Origin: Laburnicola sp. R22_1 | Taxonomy: Eukaryota > Ascomycota > Dothideomycetes > Pleosporales > Didymosphaeriaceae | Assembly: GCA_014281115.1 (NCBI GenBank) | Contig: JACONQ010000012.1 | Location: forward strand, 1,240,001 to 1,304,000 | Direction of reading: 5' to 3' | DNA length: 64,000 nucleotides | Shown here: positions 11,539 through 22,104 of the stretch, one piece after another | How the letters are laid out: every line of letters begins with the position of its first letter | Numbering within the stretch: the stretch's first letter is position 1 | Translations under genes and position numbers: made by a program | The notes under the pieces: generated by a model | The model's input: the letters and a program-made list of their open reading frames with translations, nothing else | What the model was told of the DNA's origin: nothing | The model's database searches: none

Positions 11539-12457
11539 AAGAGGTCGACAAACCACCTAGGCCAATGCTTGTATAAGTAGGATAGCAAAACAGCCCTACT
11601 CACCTAACAATAGCATGACACACTGTTCCATAGTGAACTCTGCCGAGTAGAAAGCCGATCATTGACTGCTGCACTGCGTAGTGCTTGTCTGGAGTGTCCC
11701 TAGAGATCTTCTTGCAACTTACTTCAATATTTCCTCGCGCCGCAAACTTTCTTGACTCTGAAACCTCGACATGAGCCAAAGTGTCCGGAGACAATTGAAG
11801 AAATTTTCTACCCGGTCTACTGACCGTCTATCTCGGAAGTACCCGATTTCAATAATTGAAGATAATCGGACCTTGGTACGCGTAGTACTAGGCGGGCGGT
11901 CGCTGGTGTTAAAGATGGAGTTCACGAGGTTCTCGTGCGTGTGTGCAGGCACATTCTGCACCACCCCTGCAAAGGGGCGCAGTAAGTGAAGCTGAAGGCA
12001 ATGGGCTCAGCAATCATATCTTAAGGTAGTCTACGGGGAACAGCGAAGAACAGAAGGGTTGATAGATATAGTGTAATTGATGATGAGGTACTGTGTACAG
12101 GACTGGGCATGTGGCGGGCAGGCATGAGGCGGAAGGTACGGCACTCCGATTGGAGGAGGACCGAGAAATCAAGCCGGGTCACGGCTGCTTCCATGAAACT
12201 CCCCCGCGTCGAGGCCGGGCAGACGAATACGCCAAAATTCAAGACACAGAAATACAGCCAAAAACACACTGCTCCCTTCTGTTCTCCATTCCTCGTTGTC
12301 TCGACGAAAAGTCATTGCCAAGGCTCGTATTCCATGCAGCTGATCCATCCAGATGTCGCCAGCCTCGTTCGGCCAGTCGCTTCGCGCGGGCTTGCCATGT
12401 CCCATCCCGCCCTCTCTTCCATCTAGTCGATTGCTTCGCCTTGCTTAATCTGGCGCC
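11539..12457. other. Intergenic region, no gene recognised
   Basis: The span holds the 3' flank of the barrel-protein gene and the promoter of the Gln-rich protein gene. Small open frames on both strands resemble no known protein and lack supporting splice or start context. The last 150 bases are pyrimidine-rich, as in fungal 5' leaders. Confidence 0.5.
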
Positions 12458-14564
12458 ATGTCGCAGTTCCCTTCAGTACCTCCACCGGGAGCATACGTAC
12501 CACCGATCCAGAACCCGCAGAACCCGCAGTCAGCTCAAGGCTTCAGCCAGCAGCAGCCAAACTATGGCTACCAGCAGCCCCAGGCACCCCTGGGAGCGGG
12601 CACACAGAGCTACGGAACGCCGACTCCATCGCACAAGCCGGCGAATGCGTTTGGACAAGCTTTCAACCAGGCGGTTACGCAAGGGAGGCCGATGCTGGAC
12701 AAGTTGGGAAAGACGATAAGCTCAAAGCTAGGGAACAAGTCTTCCAAACAGTCCACACCGCAACATCTCGAGAACTACCAGAATTATCAGCAGCACCATC
12801 AACAGGGCCAGCCACAGGCTCAGCAATACCAGCAACAGGGACAACCTCAGGTCCAACAATACCAGCAACCACAGCCGCAGAACTACCAAGCGCAAGGCCA
12901 GCAGTCAACCATCGGACCGCAGAGCGTATACCAGACTCCGCAGCAGTCACCCTTGACGCAATCGGCATATGGGACTCCGGGTTCAGGGAACCTAGGGCAG
13001 AACAACTACTTTCCTCAGCAGACGCCGCCAACACCGAGTCAGCAGGCTCCCCCGCAGCAGTTCGCCAATCCGAGCTTCGCTCCCAATACAGTCGCGCAAA
13101 ATCACAATGTCGGAGGGCAGCTACAAGGGCAATCTACACAGGGGCAATCTAATGCGGGACAGAATCAGGGGTATCTTCAGCAGACAGCGGCTGGACACGC
13201 TTCCGGCCAACAGACAGGTGTCATCGGAGGTTCGCAGACCCAGTCGCACAGCGTCCCCCACCCTACCTATACTCCCTCATCGGAGAAACAGCAACAGCAA
13301 CAGCAACATCATTGGGCAGCACCGGCACCTGTGCCACCTCAACATCCTTCCCCTGTCTCCCAGTCACCACCCCCGTTCAATCCCACACCTCCACCCCAGC
13401 AATATAACGCGGCACCACCGGTTCCTGTTCATCCGAACCAGCAACAGTCGCATAAATCTCCACAACCACAGCAACCACAGCAGCAGCAGCAATGGACGGC
13501 TACGTCCCCGGCAAGTCCGCATGTGCAGCACATGCAGCAACCGTTCGGTAATCCACAACCGCCAACTCCTGTTTCGTCGGAACCAGAACGACAGCAGCAG
13601 CAGCATTCTCAGCCGGAACCACATCAAGAGCAAGCAGCCCAATCAGCCACTCCGGTGTCGCAGAATGTCCCTTCCAAGGATGCACCTACAGATTTCATCG
13701 CTGAACTGCCGGCTGATCTGGGTCAAATGAACATCAAGGAAAGCTCCAAGCCAACACAAACCCCATTGACCTCGTCCCAAGTCGCGCAATACCAAGCCTA
13801 TCGACCGACATCAGGGCAAAGCTCTTCATCAGGGCCAGGCTACACTATTCCTCGGCGCGCGGTGAGCGCCAGTAGCTTGCCGGTGGCTGATCCTTGGAGA
13901 TTCGCAGATCCAAGCACTGAGCTGCCGACGCGAGAGTTCTTCATCATTGCAGATTTGGTATTCGATGGCATAGACAGAAGATTTGAGCCGCAGAACACAG
14001 GACTGCTGGAGGCGAGTAAAGTATTGGAGAGCTGGAGGCTGCAGCAACTGCCCGAAGAGGCTGCTCGTACGTGCCGTGTGAAGATGTACCAACCGTCCGC
14101 TAATACACTCAGAACTCTTCGCGCACGATTCGTACATGGCCTTTGCTAAGATTTGGAGTCTTGAAGGCGTACCGCATGTCATGGTTCCATGCCAGCCCTC
14201 GCTGATGCCAACATGGAACTTCCAACGACAGATGCACTCGCACGAGCTGAAGATAGCAGAAGCTTCTCTATCCACTGCTGCGTATCCAACATACATGCCA
14301 GCTCTCAACCGCGCAGGCTGGTACAAGTACTTCTTTCTAGGAATGCTACATCAGCCCGAAGACGTGGAAAAGTTGCTGTCCGCGTTTTGCGCAGACTCAT
14401 ACAAGCCAGGCATCCTCCATCACCCCGATGTCCAGAAGCGCGACAGGAATGAGTCGTCTGCACTTGTGTCGCGGGCCACAGCTATTAGCACGGCAGCTGT
14501 CAGACGCGTATGCGAAGAGGTGGTTGCGCAAATGCAGAGCAATCGGCGGCGAGACGCCTTGTAG
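12458..14564 (+). CDS. Gln/Pro-rich protein with conserved C-terminal region, function unknown
   Basis: Two exons, 12458-14066 and 14113-14564 (intron of 46 bp, GTACGT...CAG, phase 1), give 686 residues. Residues 1-100 contain repeated NPQ/QQP motifs and a short basic amphipathic stretch (MLDKLGKTISSKLGNK). Residues about 100-420 are low-complexity Gln, Pro and Ser with CAG/CAA runs. From about 465 (RRAVSASSLPVADPW) to the end there is an ordered region rich in aromatic residues (REFFIIADLVFDGIDRRFE, WNFQRQMHSHELKIAEASL, GWYKYFFLGML), which must carry the conserved function. There is no signal peptide or membrane segment. I do not recognise the family; scaffold or RNA/protein-condensate roles are guesses from composition only. 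Confidence 0.8.
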
Positions 14565-15365
14565 CAAGGCACCCCACAGCATGCGTTGGCATTGCGATGA
14601 GCAGCTCGGACGCCGACGAGGGATCATACGGTAATTTTTCGAGCAGGAAGTACCTGTAAAACAATGAGAGCTTGATGTAGGTTGCTAGCTATGAATGCGA
14701 CTACACCCTTATTAGTACGAGATCGAAGCACCTGTGAGACGGGTATTTTGTTTAGCCGAAGTCTTGAGCGTGCGGATATCGGTAGTTCAACTGCTAGTTG
14801 GGGACGGGTGGCGCAATGCCACCACGGTATACAATATATTCATTCATGTTTGACGTTGACGAGATCCACGGCTGTCTTGTGGAGACGAGTACGTATGTTG
14901 TTGAGGTTCAGTTTGAGCTCACGGTGCGACGCGTCACCGTGGACCAGCAGCGAGTGGCGGAGTGTGGTTGATGTGAAAAAATGGGCAGAAAAACAACACG
15001 TCGCAATCACAAACAGGCGGGGATGGCCGCGGCTAACGGTCGCTAATGTCGTCACAGGCCACACTGCCACAGGCAATCTACACCCAGGGGTCAGCCATCC
15101 GCTCTTGCCTGATCGGGGTTCCTTGCTGGTCGCACGGTAGTACTAGCACCGACAATTCACTTGGTGGACGCGAACCAGCCTCGCTGTATTTCTCTTCGCT
15201 CGCCACGGCCCACGCCCATATCTTCACCACCGCAGTCTTACGCCGCAACAGCGTTTTGGATATCTCAACACCCTTCCATTCCATCTCCATATTCTTCTTG
15301 TTGAGCTCGTAACACCCCTCCCCCGCGAAACATTATATCCCTGCACGCGTCGACCAGCCTCCACC
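14565..15365. other. Intergenic region, no gene recognised
   Basis: The region holds 3' flank and upstream sequence of the following short secreted-protein gene. Open frames of 90-150 codons on both strands have no recognisable similarity. The final 60 bases are C/T-rich, leading to a good start context (ccaccATG). Confidence 0.5.
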
Positions 15366-15626
15366 ATGCGCACGGCCTCTGTACTCAGCGCGCTCTCCTT
15401 CGCAGCCACGACGTTCGCGCAGGCTGTTGAAGTGGGCATTGAGCCCAGCGAGCCAGCCCCAGAAGGATGCGACAGGAGCCCCAAAGGCAACTTCACAATC
15501 GGCTATGCTTTGCGAATGGAAAATGGCGACTTGGCGATTACAAAAGTCCTCGCGTCCTACTACGCCAGGTATAGAGCCCGGTGTGTCATAGGAGGTTTTC
15601 GTGTTGGCAGCATTGCAGGCGTTTAA
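15366..15626 (+). CDS. Short secreted, cell-wall-protein-like frame, probably truncated
   Basis: The frame gives 86 residues from a well-placed ATG. Residues 1-20 (MRTASVLSALSFAATTFAQA) form a clear signal peptide with an AxA-type cleavage site. The mature start (EPSEPAPEGCDRSPKGNFTIGY) resembles the N-terminus of PIR-like, covalently linked fungal cell-wall proteins, which are normally 150-250 residues and have further Cys-containing repeats. Those are missing. After about residue 60 the sequence loses this character, and a pogo-like element begins 77 bp beyond the stop. It is either a remnant whose 3' part was lost, or a gene with an unrecognised intron (a GTATAG donor at about 15571 is possible). 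Confidence 0.45.
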   Translation: MRTASVLSALSFAATTFAQAVEVGIEPSEPAPEGCDRSPKGNFTIGYALRMENGDLAITKVLASYYARYRARCVIGGFRVGSIAGV

Positions 15627-15735
15627 TGGAAGGATAGCGCTCAGCCTGCGTATGGTGATTCTGCACATCTTTTCTAGTAGATATTTCTTGAAGAGCTTGG
15701 GTAACGTGTTTGATCACGTAATGCACGCTACTGTA

Positions 15736-17860
15736 ATTAGTCATCTGGCGCTCGGGCTCATCTGACGCCCACTTTTGACATGTCAACCACCACTACTTTT
15801 GAAGTTGTATAGTCCTATATAAATCTAATTATCACGAGATTTTTTAGAGGAGCATTCTTGAAGGTTTGTTTGATTAATTGGCAACGATAAATTACGTGCG
15901 ATACCTCTGTGGGAGGCGTACTTTGCGAGTGCGCGTTGATGGGCCGGATGCCTCCACCACCCCTTCAATGACCGATGGATCCTCAACATCAACCTCTGGC
16001 TCCTTAATAACACGAGCAGGATGTGCAGGAGCCTTAAGGCTACGCGCCTTACCCTTTTTAGACAATTGTATATCGGCCCTAAGTTGTTTTTCAGCTGCCT
16101 TCGCGATCTGCTCTTCCTCACGCGCTGCAGCCTTCAAGCGCTGCTCTTGTAACTTAAGCTCCTTAGCCACAAGCTTTATACGCTTTCTCTCCTCTATTAT
16201 AGCAGCTTTGTCTGCCTTTGCTTGTTCCTTAGCGAGCTTTTCCTAGTCCTTTTAGTGTTATAGTTGTTGTTCTTCAGCTTCCTTTTAAGCCTGCCTATCG
16301 CGAGCGTCTTGAACTTTAGATGGGGACCAGAATACGGCACCACCATGATATTCTGGTGGCGCTATCAAGGGTAGAGGCTTGCCACGCTGCCGGCGCTTCT
16401 TCTCGTTGTATAGAGCGTCTCGTAGGCACTTATTTTCATGCTCTAGTAGTTGTTCGCGTACAGCGAGGGCGTGGATCGTATGGCTAAGCTGCTGAGAGCG
16501 TTTATCGTAGATATCCTCCACCGTCTGCCTCAGTAAGCGCTCAATCTTCCGCCAATCGCTTGCAGAGAGTATTGACGTACTACTCTCGCTCGATGAGGGC
16601 CTCTCCATCTCCTTATGCTTGAATCTCTTGAGGATCACCTCTGGATCAAATGGTGATAGCCCAGTAGCTTTAAAAGCTTTGAGTACTGTATTTTCTTGAA
16701 ACGCTATATGCCAGGCACTATAGAAAAGCCGGAAGAAGTCGCGCTTGGTGATAGAGCTGATCCCTTGGCAGTTATACATGAATTAAGTAAGCTCTTAAGT
16801 ATATGCGGCGGAGAGAGGCTTAAAGAGGCAGACATCGAGCGGCTGCAGCGTATGCGTCGAATAAGGTGGGTATATAGCAAGGAGGATCCTATTTCGATCA
16901 CAGTACTCGATAAAGGCCTTTGTAACATGTGAACCATGCCCATCAAGTATTAGAAGCCTTCTTAAGCGCCCTGCCTTGCTCTTAGTCTCCCAATCGAATA
17001 CTTGCTGCAGCCATGCCATGCCCACTGTATTATTCGTCCATCCTAAAGGTGATAAGGTTATAAAGCACTTGTGCTCTGTAGGATTAAGATCTTGTAACCA
17101 GCTGTCCTGTATATTGCCGGAGAGCGCTTGGTATATTAAGGAAGGCGTAAGAGTACTACCATCGGCGCAAATACAAGCAATTGTCGTAATCCACTACCTA
17201 TTGCTGTCTTGAAGCATTTGCTTAATCCCTGCTTCTTCATATCGCCTGCGGGAGAATATACGCTTCATTTTGCTCAGCACCCCAATCAAGAAGCCCTTCT
17301 CGTCCATATTGTATATATTTGCCGGCTCGACGTCGTACTGCTCAATTTTAGATTCTAGAAGCTTGAAATATAAGCTGTATTTGTATGCGGAATCGGCTTT
17401 GTGGCGCTGGGCGTCAATACCAGTAGTCCATCGCGATATGAGCTCGATGTTATGCCGTGCGATATATCGATCAACCCAGCTTCTTCCAGGCTGTTTTCCT
17501 GATATTTCTTGCGCGAAATTTCGTATCATCTGCTTCGTAGGAGGTAGGCCACGGCCGCAGAGCTTATCAATATATTTTAAAAGCTCTAATTCTTGCGCGT
17601 TGTTAAGAAGTTGCTGATTTTCGTATTAGGCTGCACGGCTGCCCTGCACCCCGCGAAACCGCCTCGATAGCTTGTTGCGATCAACGCCGTACTTTTTCGC
17701 AATTTAAGAATAATTAGGCTTTTCGCCTATATCGAGTGACTTCAACGCTTCAAGAGCTGCGTCAATCGGGTCCATATTGGTGGTTGTAGAGATTTTTGAA
17801 ATTTTGGTGTGGGCGATGGAAAAGTGGGCGTCAGATGAGCCCGAGCGCCAGATGACTAAT
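15736..17860 (-). mobile_element. pogo-like transposon C (family 2), inside the left end of D
   Basis: This 2125-bp element has inverted ends beginning ATTAGTCATCTGGCGC and a TA dinucleotide at 15734-15735 and 17861-17862. Each end contains TCATCTGGCGC followed by the related TCATCTGACGC. It inserted at a TA lying between the two repeat units of D's left terminal repeat. Confidence 0.94.
15892..17775 (-). pseudogene. Lightly decayed pogo-like transposase (element C)
   Basis: One reading frame runs 17775 to 15892 (628 codons) with a handful of TAA/TAG codons and no frameshift; every open segment is in the same phase. Start MDPIDAALEALKS; helix-turn-helix region with SRRFRGVQGS; all three catalytic Asp residues kept (YNMDEKGF, LILDGHGSH, LQPLDVCLF). 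The C-terminal coil ends TRTRKVRLPQRYRT. Several stops fit CAA/CAG (Gln) to TAA/TAG. It is close to element B in both sequence and state of decay. Confidence 0.9.
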
Positions 17861-18004
17861 TACGGTATCGCGTAATGCACGTTTTCGGCGATTTCCGCCC
17901 ATCCACAACTTGAAGCTGTACAGCTTGTATATATTGTAAAATCGTCGGATTTTCTAGAGTAATAATTAGAAGAGCTTATTCAACAAATACAGCCCTTCTA
18001 TTAG

Positions 18005-19852
18005 CTACCTATAGCGCTCTAGGAGGCGTATTTGACGTGTGCGCGTCGTGGGCGCGATCTTAGGCATCTCAGGCTTGTTAACTTTAACAGACTATAACTT
18101 AGGCTGTATAAGCTTAATATCTTTTAGATTTTTTACTAAAGGCTTAAGGCTATATTAATTACCCTTTTAGGAAGCTTTAAGCTTATTGCAGAGTTATTTT
18201 TTAATTACGCGGGCCTCTCGCTTTTCTTAAGCTTTAATAGCCTTTAGCTCGCGCTTGCAAGCGCGCTCTACTTAAGCCTAAGCCTTTTTAAGGCGTTGCT
18301 ATTGCAAAAGGGCTTATTTTTTAAGCTTACTTTACTCTCTAAGCTAGGCCTAGATATCCTTTTATGCCTGCCAGTTGCAAGCCCTCTAGACCTTAGCTAG
18401 CAACTAGAAAATCGCACTACTATTATAATCCTCTAGCGTCTTAAGCGCTAGAGCCTTATCCTACTAGCGGCGCTTGCGCTTATTAATAAGGGCCTCTTTA
18501 AGCTAAGTATTTTTATATTTAAGAATCTAATTTTTTACTAAAATTAAGTAGAGCGTATATAAGAGTTTAGCAGCCTAAGACTTATAAATATCTTTAACAA
18601 CTTAACATAATAGGCGCTTAATTTTACGCTAGTCGCTAGCGCTAAGGACTAATATACTGCTCTTACTTAAGCTAGGACGCTTAGGCTCGCAAGTTTTAAA
18701 TCGCTTAAGAATCCTATTAGGATCTAAGGGCATAATTCTAGTAGCCTTAAAGGCCTTAAGGACTATTGCTAACGTTAGCGCGCGCTCCTAGGCAGTCTAG
18801 AATATTCTAAAAAAGTCCCTCTTTATAATACTAGAGAGGCCCTAGTAGGCGTCTATAAAGCTTATAAGGCTATTACTATACGCGCTTATAAAAGGCCTAA
18901 AGATACCCATATCTAGCGGCTAAAGCGTATAGGTGCTATAAGGCAGAAATATTGCTAGTAGAATCTTATTAGCATTGCAGAAATTAATAAAATTCTTTAT
19001 TATATAAAATCTATACCTATTAATAATTAAGAGGCAGTATAACGTCTTTGTCTTTGCCTTTATCTCGTGGTTAAACACCTGTTTAAGCCAGCTAAGCCTA
19101 ATATTATTATTAGTCTATCCTAAGGATAAGAAGGTAAAAAAAGCCTTATAAATTTTAGGGTTAAAATCCTAGAGCCAGGTGTCTTATACGTTGCCAGAGG
19201 CTGCCTAATAAATAAGGGCAGGTGTAAGGGTAGAGCTATTAGCGTAAATATAGGCTATTAAAGTTATCCACTTATAATTACTATCCTAGAGTATTAATTT
19301 AAGCTTCCTACGCTTATATTACTTATAAGAAAAGACGCGCTTTAATTTAGAGAGGATTCTAATAAGAAATTTCTTCTTATCTATATTATAGATATAGCGC
19401 GCGTTAACGTTATATTGCTTAATTTTTTTAGCTAATAGCTTAAAGTATAGCGTGTACTTAAAGGCTAAATTAGCTCTATAGTGTAAGGCGTTAATACTAG
19501 ATATCTATTATAATATTAAGTTAAGTTTGTGGCGCTTAATAAAGCGTAATAGCCAGCAAGTCCTAACATATTTTCTAGCTATTTCTAACGCGAAGTTTTG
19601 TACTATATAGCTTATAGGAGGTAGCCCTCGCGCTAAGAGGTCTTAAATATACTATATAAGCGTTGCTTTCTGCATAGCGTTAAGTATTTATTAATTTTCA
19701 AGCTTACGCGCCATTAATTAGGTTTTATTACGCGCGCGCTACAACAGAGTTAACTAGCTAACCCTAAATCTTTTAGCAATTTCTATATACATAAAATGTT
19801 CTCCTAGTTTTAGCAATTCAATTGCCGCAAGAGCCTCGTCGATTGGAGCCAT
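18005..19852 (-). pseudogene. Heavily RIP-decayed transposase (element D)
   Basis: Start ATG at 19852 (MAPIDEALAAIELLKLGEHF) and terminal RYR-stop at 18005 keep the same phase over 616 codons, yet dozens of stops lie between. The third catalytic motif reads PLDMGIF with its Asp kept; the second reads LIINRY with Asn. C- and G-containing dinucleotides CpA and TpG are strongly depleted. Decay is far deeper than in element C, consistent with D being older. Confidence 0.85.
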
Positions 19853-19926
19853 ATTGGTGGAGTTATGGTGGGTTGAATATTTCGCGATTTTGGTGGGGCG
19901 CGTGCATTACGTGATCAAACACGTTA

Positions 19927-20308
19927 ATGGGACATGACGTTGTCTGACGAGTAGGAATGATTCTTGAATCGACAGCCGACAATAATTAATGATAATTGAT
20001 CCGCTATTAGCTATTCACACTTGCACAATGTTCTCTAAAGTATGTTTTGCGCTTAGACTGAGGACCTTTTCATCCCACCACTATGTACAACTGTTGGAAT
20101 AGTGGCTGCCTGGTGCGTCCCGAAATAGTTAAGCTCATAGTGGCCGCGCCCCCACGTCTGCGTAGTGGCTCTGGCGTTCAACCTTCAGCCCCCGACTACG
20201 TCACAGCCACAGCCTCCAACTTTGCATGCAACATGGCAGTCATCCGAGTCTCCTGCCTTGCGATTGCTAGTAATGGCTATTTCACTGACAGGACAGGGAC
20301 GACACACC
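19927..20308. other. Upstream region of the tail-anchored protein gene
   Basis: No separate gene is seen. An in-frame upstream ATG exists at 20165, but the product it would add (MALAFNLQPPTTSQP...) is low-complexity and the ATG at 20309 has the better context. Confidence 0.5.
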
Positions 20309-21778
20309 ATGTCGCGCAGGCGCGCAAACCCCCCTGACCACCTCCGCATTGCCCTCGCGCATGCGCTGGGCTACGAAGAATATCCGAACGATTCGACCGC
20401 CGAACCTTACCTTCGATACATTACGAACCACCATGTCGACCGCGGCACGCTCGAAGAATACCTCAGGCTGTTTGTACGCGTCCTTGAGCACTTTTCTTCC
20501 GGGCAAGGACAGGCTGCTCCAGTTAGCCCGAAAGCGGACAGCATTCGCGCGCTGCTTGATGCCTTGACATTTTCCAATGGCGAAGCGATCTTTGCGGACA
20601 CTGAAGCCGGGAGTACGACGAGGAGGGAGGCCGTCGAGGATACTGTCATGTACATCATGGGGACGTGGGCAATGCTGCTGAGCTCCTTCGTCCAGCTGCC
20701 CAACGGCTTTCGAAAGGTCGTCATGGCATATAACATGCACATGCAAATAGACGGCTCGAACAATGAGGCCTATGAGGAAAATCTGGCAGCGGTAATCGGA
20801 AACAGTTGCCTGCTTCCGGGGCCTTCGAGTGGGCAGCCCCCGCCAGGTGCCGGTTTCGAGGACGACGTCGTGCGCACTGCAATGAAGCTCGTTGCATTGC
20901 TCAGTCAAGCAAATGGAGCCCAAGGGAACACGTTAGCGAAAAGCCATTCCAACCCTTCACTGCTCACGAGCTCTATGCTAGGGAGAGGATCAAGCCGCAT
21001 TTCCCATCGTACCCTGGACGCCATGGACTCACTCGAGTCCCTCTCACTAAAAGCCACGCGTGTCAACGCATTTACATTAAACGTATTAGGCGCTGTTGAA
21101 ATATCCTGGACGCACAACATCTCGCGCCACATGCTACTATCACGCCATGGCGGCCGGCACATCCTCGAAATCTTCGTCTTGCCCTGCGCCCTCACCGCAA
21201 CAACGCTAACATCAAAAGCGGTCGGCATACCCTTCGAACTCGCCCAAGAGATCCAAGAATCGTATTGCATACTCTTCAACGCTTGGCCTGAACCACCTCT
21301 GCACGCAAAGATGTGGCGCTGGCTAGGCATCCGCAAGATCTGCTTGTGCTGGTCTTGCTCCGCGCACCGCTATCGAGCGCACGTCATCCACAAATATCGC
21401 AAGTCACTCGGCGCCCGATCAAGAAGAGCGAAACGAACACGAAGCACGAACCAAGAAAGCGAATACGACCCTCTTCTCATCGAGTTGATGAACGGCGCCG
21501 AAGCCTCGGATTGGACGCACGACTTGTTTCCTTGCTTGTGGTCTCGCATTGTGGAACTGGAAGAGCATTTGCATGCCGCCAAGCCTTGGAGTATATGGAT
21601 TTTGTTTCGGGATCGGAGAGATACGCTGCAGTTTTGGACGTTTTGGTTGGTTTGGCTGGCTTCTTGTTTGCGGGAGGAATAGCTAATTTTTTGGTGTAGT
21701 TTTGCGACGGTTGTTGTGCTGTTGACTTTTTTGCAGGTGGCGCTTGGGGTGGTGCAGGTTGTGGGCTCTTTTCAGTGA
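20309..21778 (+). CDS. Conserved fungal protein with C-terminal membrane anchor, function unknown
   Basis: Two exons, 20309-21639 and 21700-21778, give 469 residues. The 60-bp intron (GTTTTG...GTGTAG, branch-like gctaat) is inferred because it joins RDRRDTLQFWTF to a hydrophobic helix (ATVVVLLTFLQVALGVVQVV) and removes an otherwise premature stop. The body is mostly helical, with Cys/Trp-rich segments near residues 350-370 (WRWLGIRKICLCWSCSAHRY). No enzyme motif is recognised. From memory, a RDRRDxxxxWTF block followed by one membrane helix closes a widespread ascomycete family of unknown role. The protein would be tail-anchored, facing the cytosol. The start at 20309 was chosen over the in-frame ATG 20165 for its caccATGtc context. 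Confidence 0.75.
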
Positions 21779-22104
21779 GGTGTCTACCGACTTGCCTTTG
21801 TGCTTCTGGGTCTTTGTGCATGGTGTTCTGTGGTGGGCTTTTTTTATGACGAGATCTATCTACTACAGGGGTATCGTGCAGAAATAAGGTAACAGAAAAA
21901 CAGCAAGCTCTTGCTATTTTATAGCAAAACCGGCGACATCACGCTCTACGATTACGAAATCCGATCCCATCTACAAAAGTCTGAATACCATATGTCACCC
22001 AGGATGAACTATCCCAGTGCCGACTACACTCCAACTTTTCTCCCGCGGCTGCACCCAGTCTCCCAGCCCACACGAACCAACCAACCGCCATGTCCTCAAG
22101 CCTC
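21779..22104. other. Convergent intergenic region
   Basis: The 3' flanks of two converging genes meet here. Only short open frames are present, and nothing else is recognised. Confidence 0.5.

Larger units (their letters stand above)
15704..19924 (-). mobile_element. Old pogo-like transposon D (family 2) containing element C
   Basis: The ends begin ACGTGTTTGATCACGTAATG and are flanked by TA at 15702-15703 and 19925-19926. The left end has two GTAATGCACG-containing units; element C with its TA sits between them. Without C the element is about 2.09 kb, the usual size. The body (17863-19860) is so decayed that only short stretches of transposase are readable on the minus strand. Confidence 0.9.

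Noticed and set aside
14682..15140. 152-codon open frame on the plus strand upstream of the secreted-protein gene.
   Set aside because: No recognisable domain, biased composition and overlapping equally long antisense frames; most likely chance.
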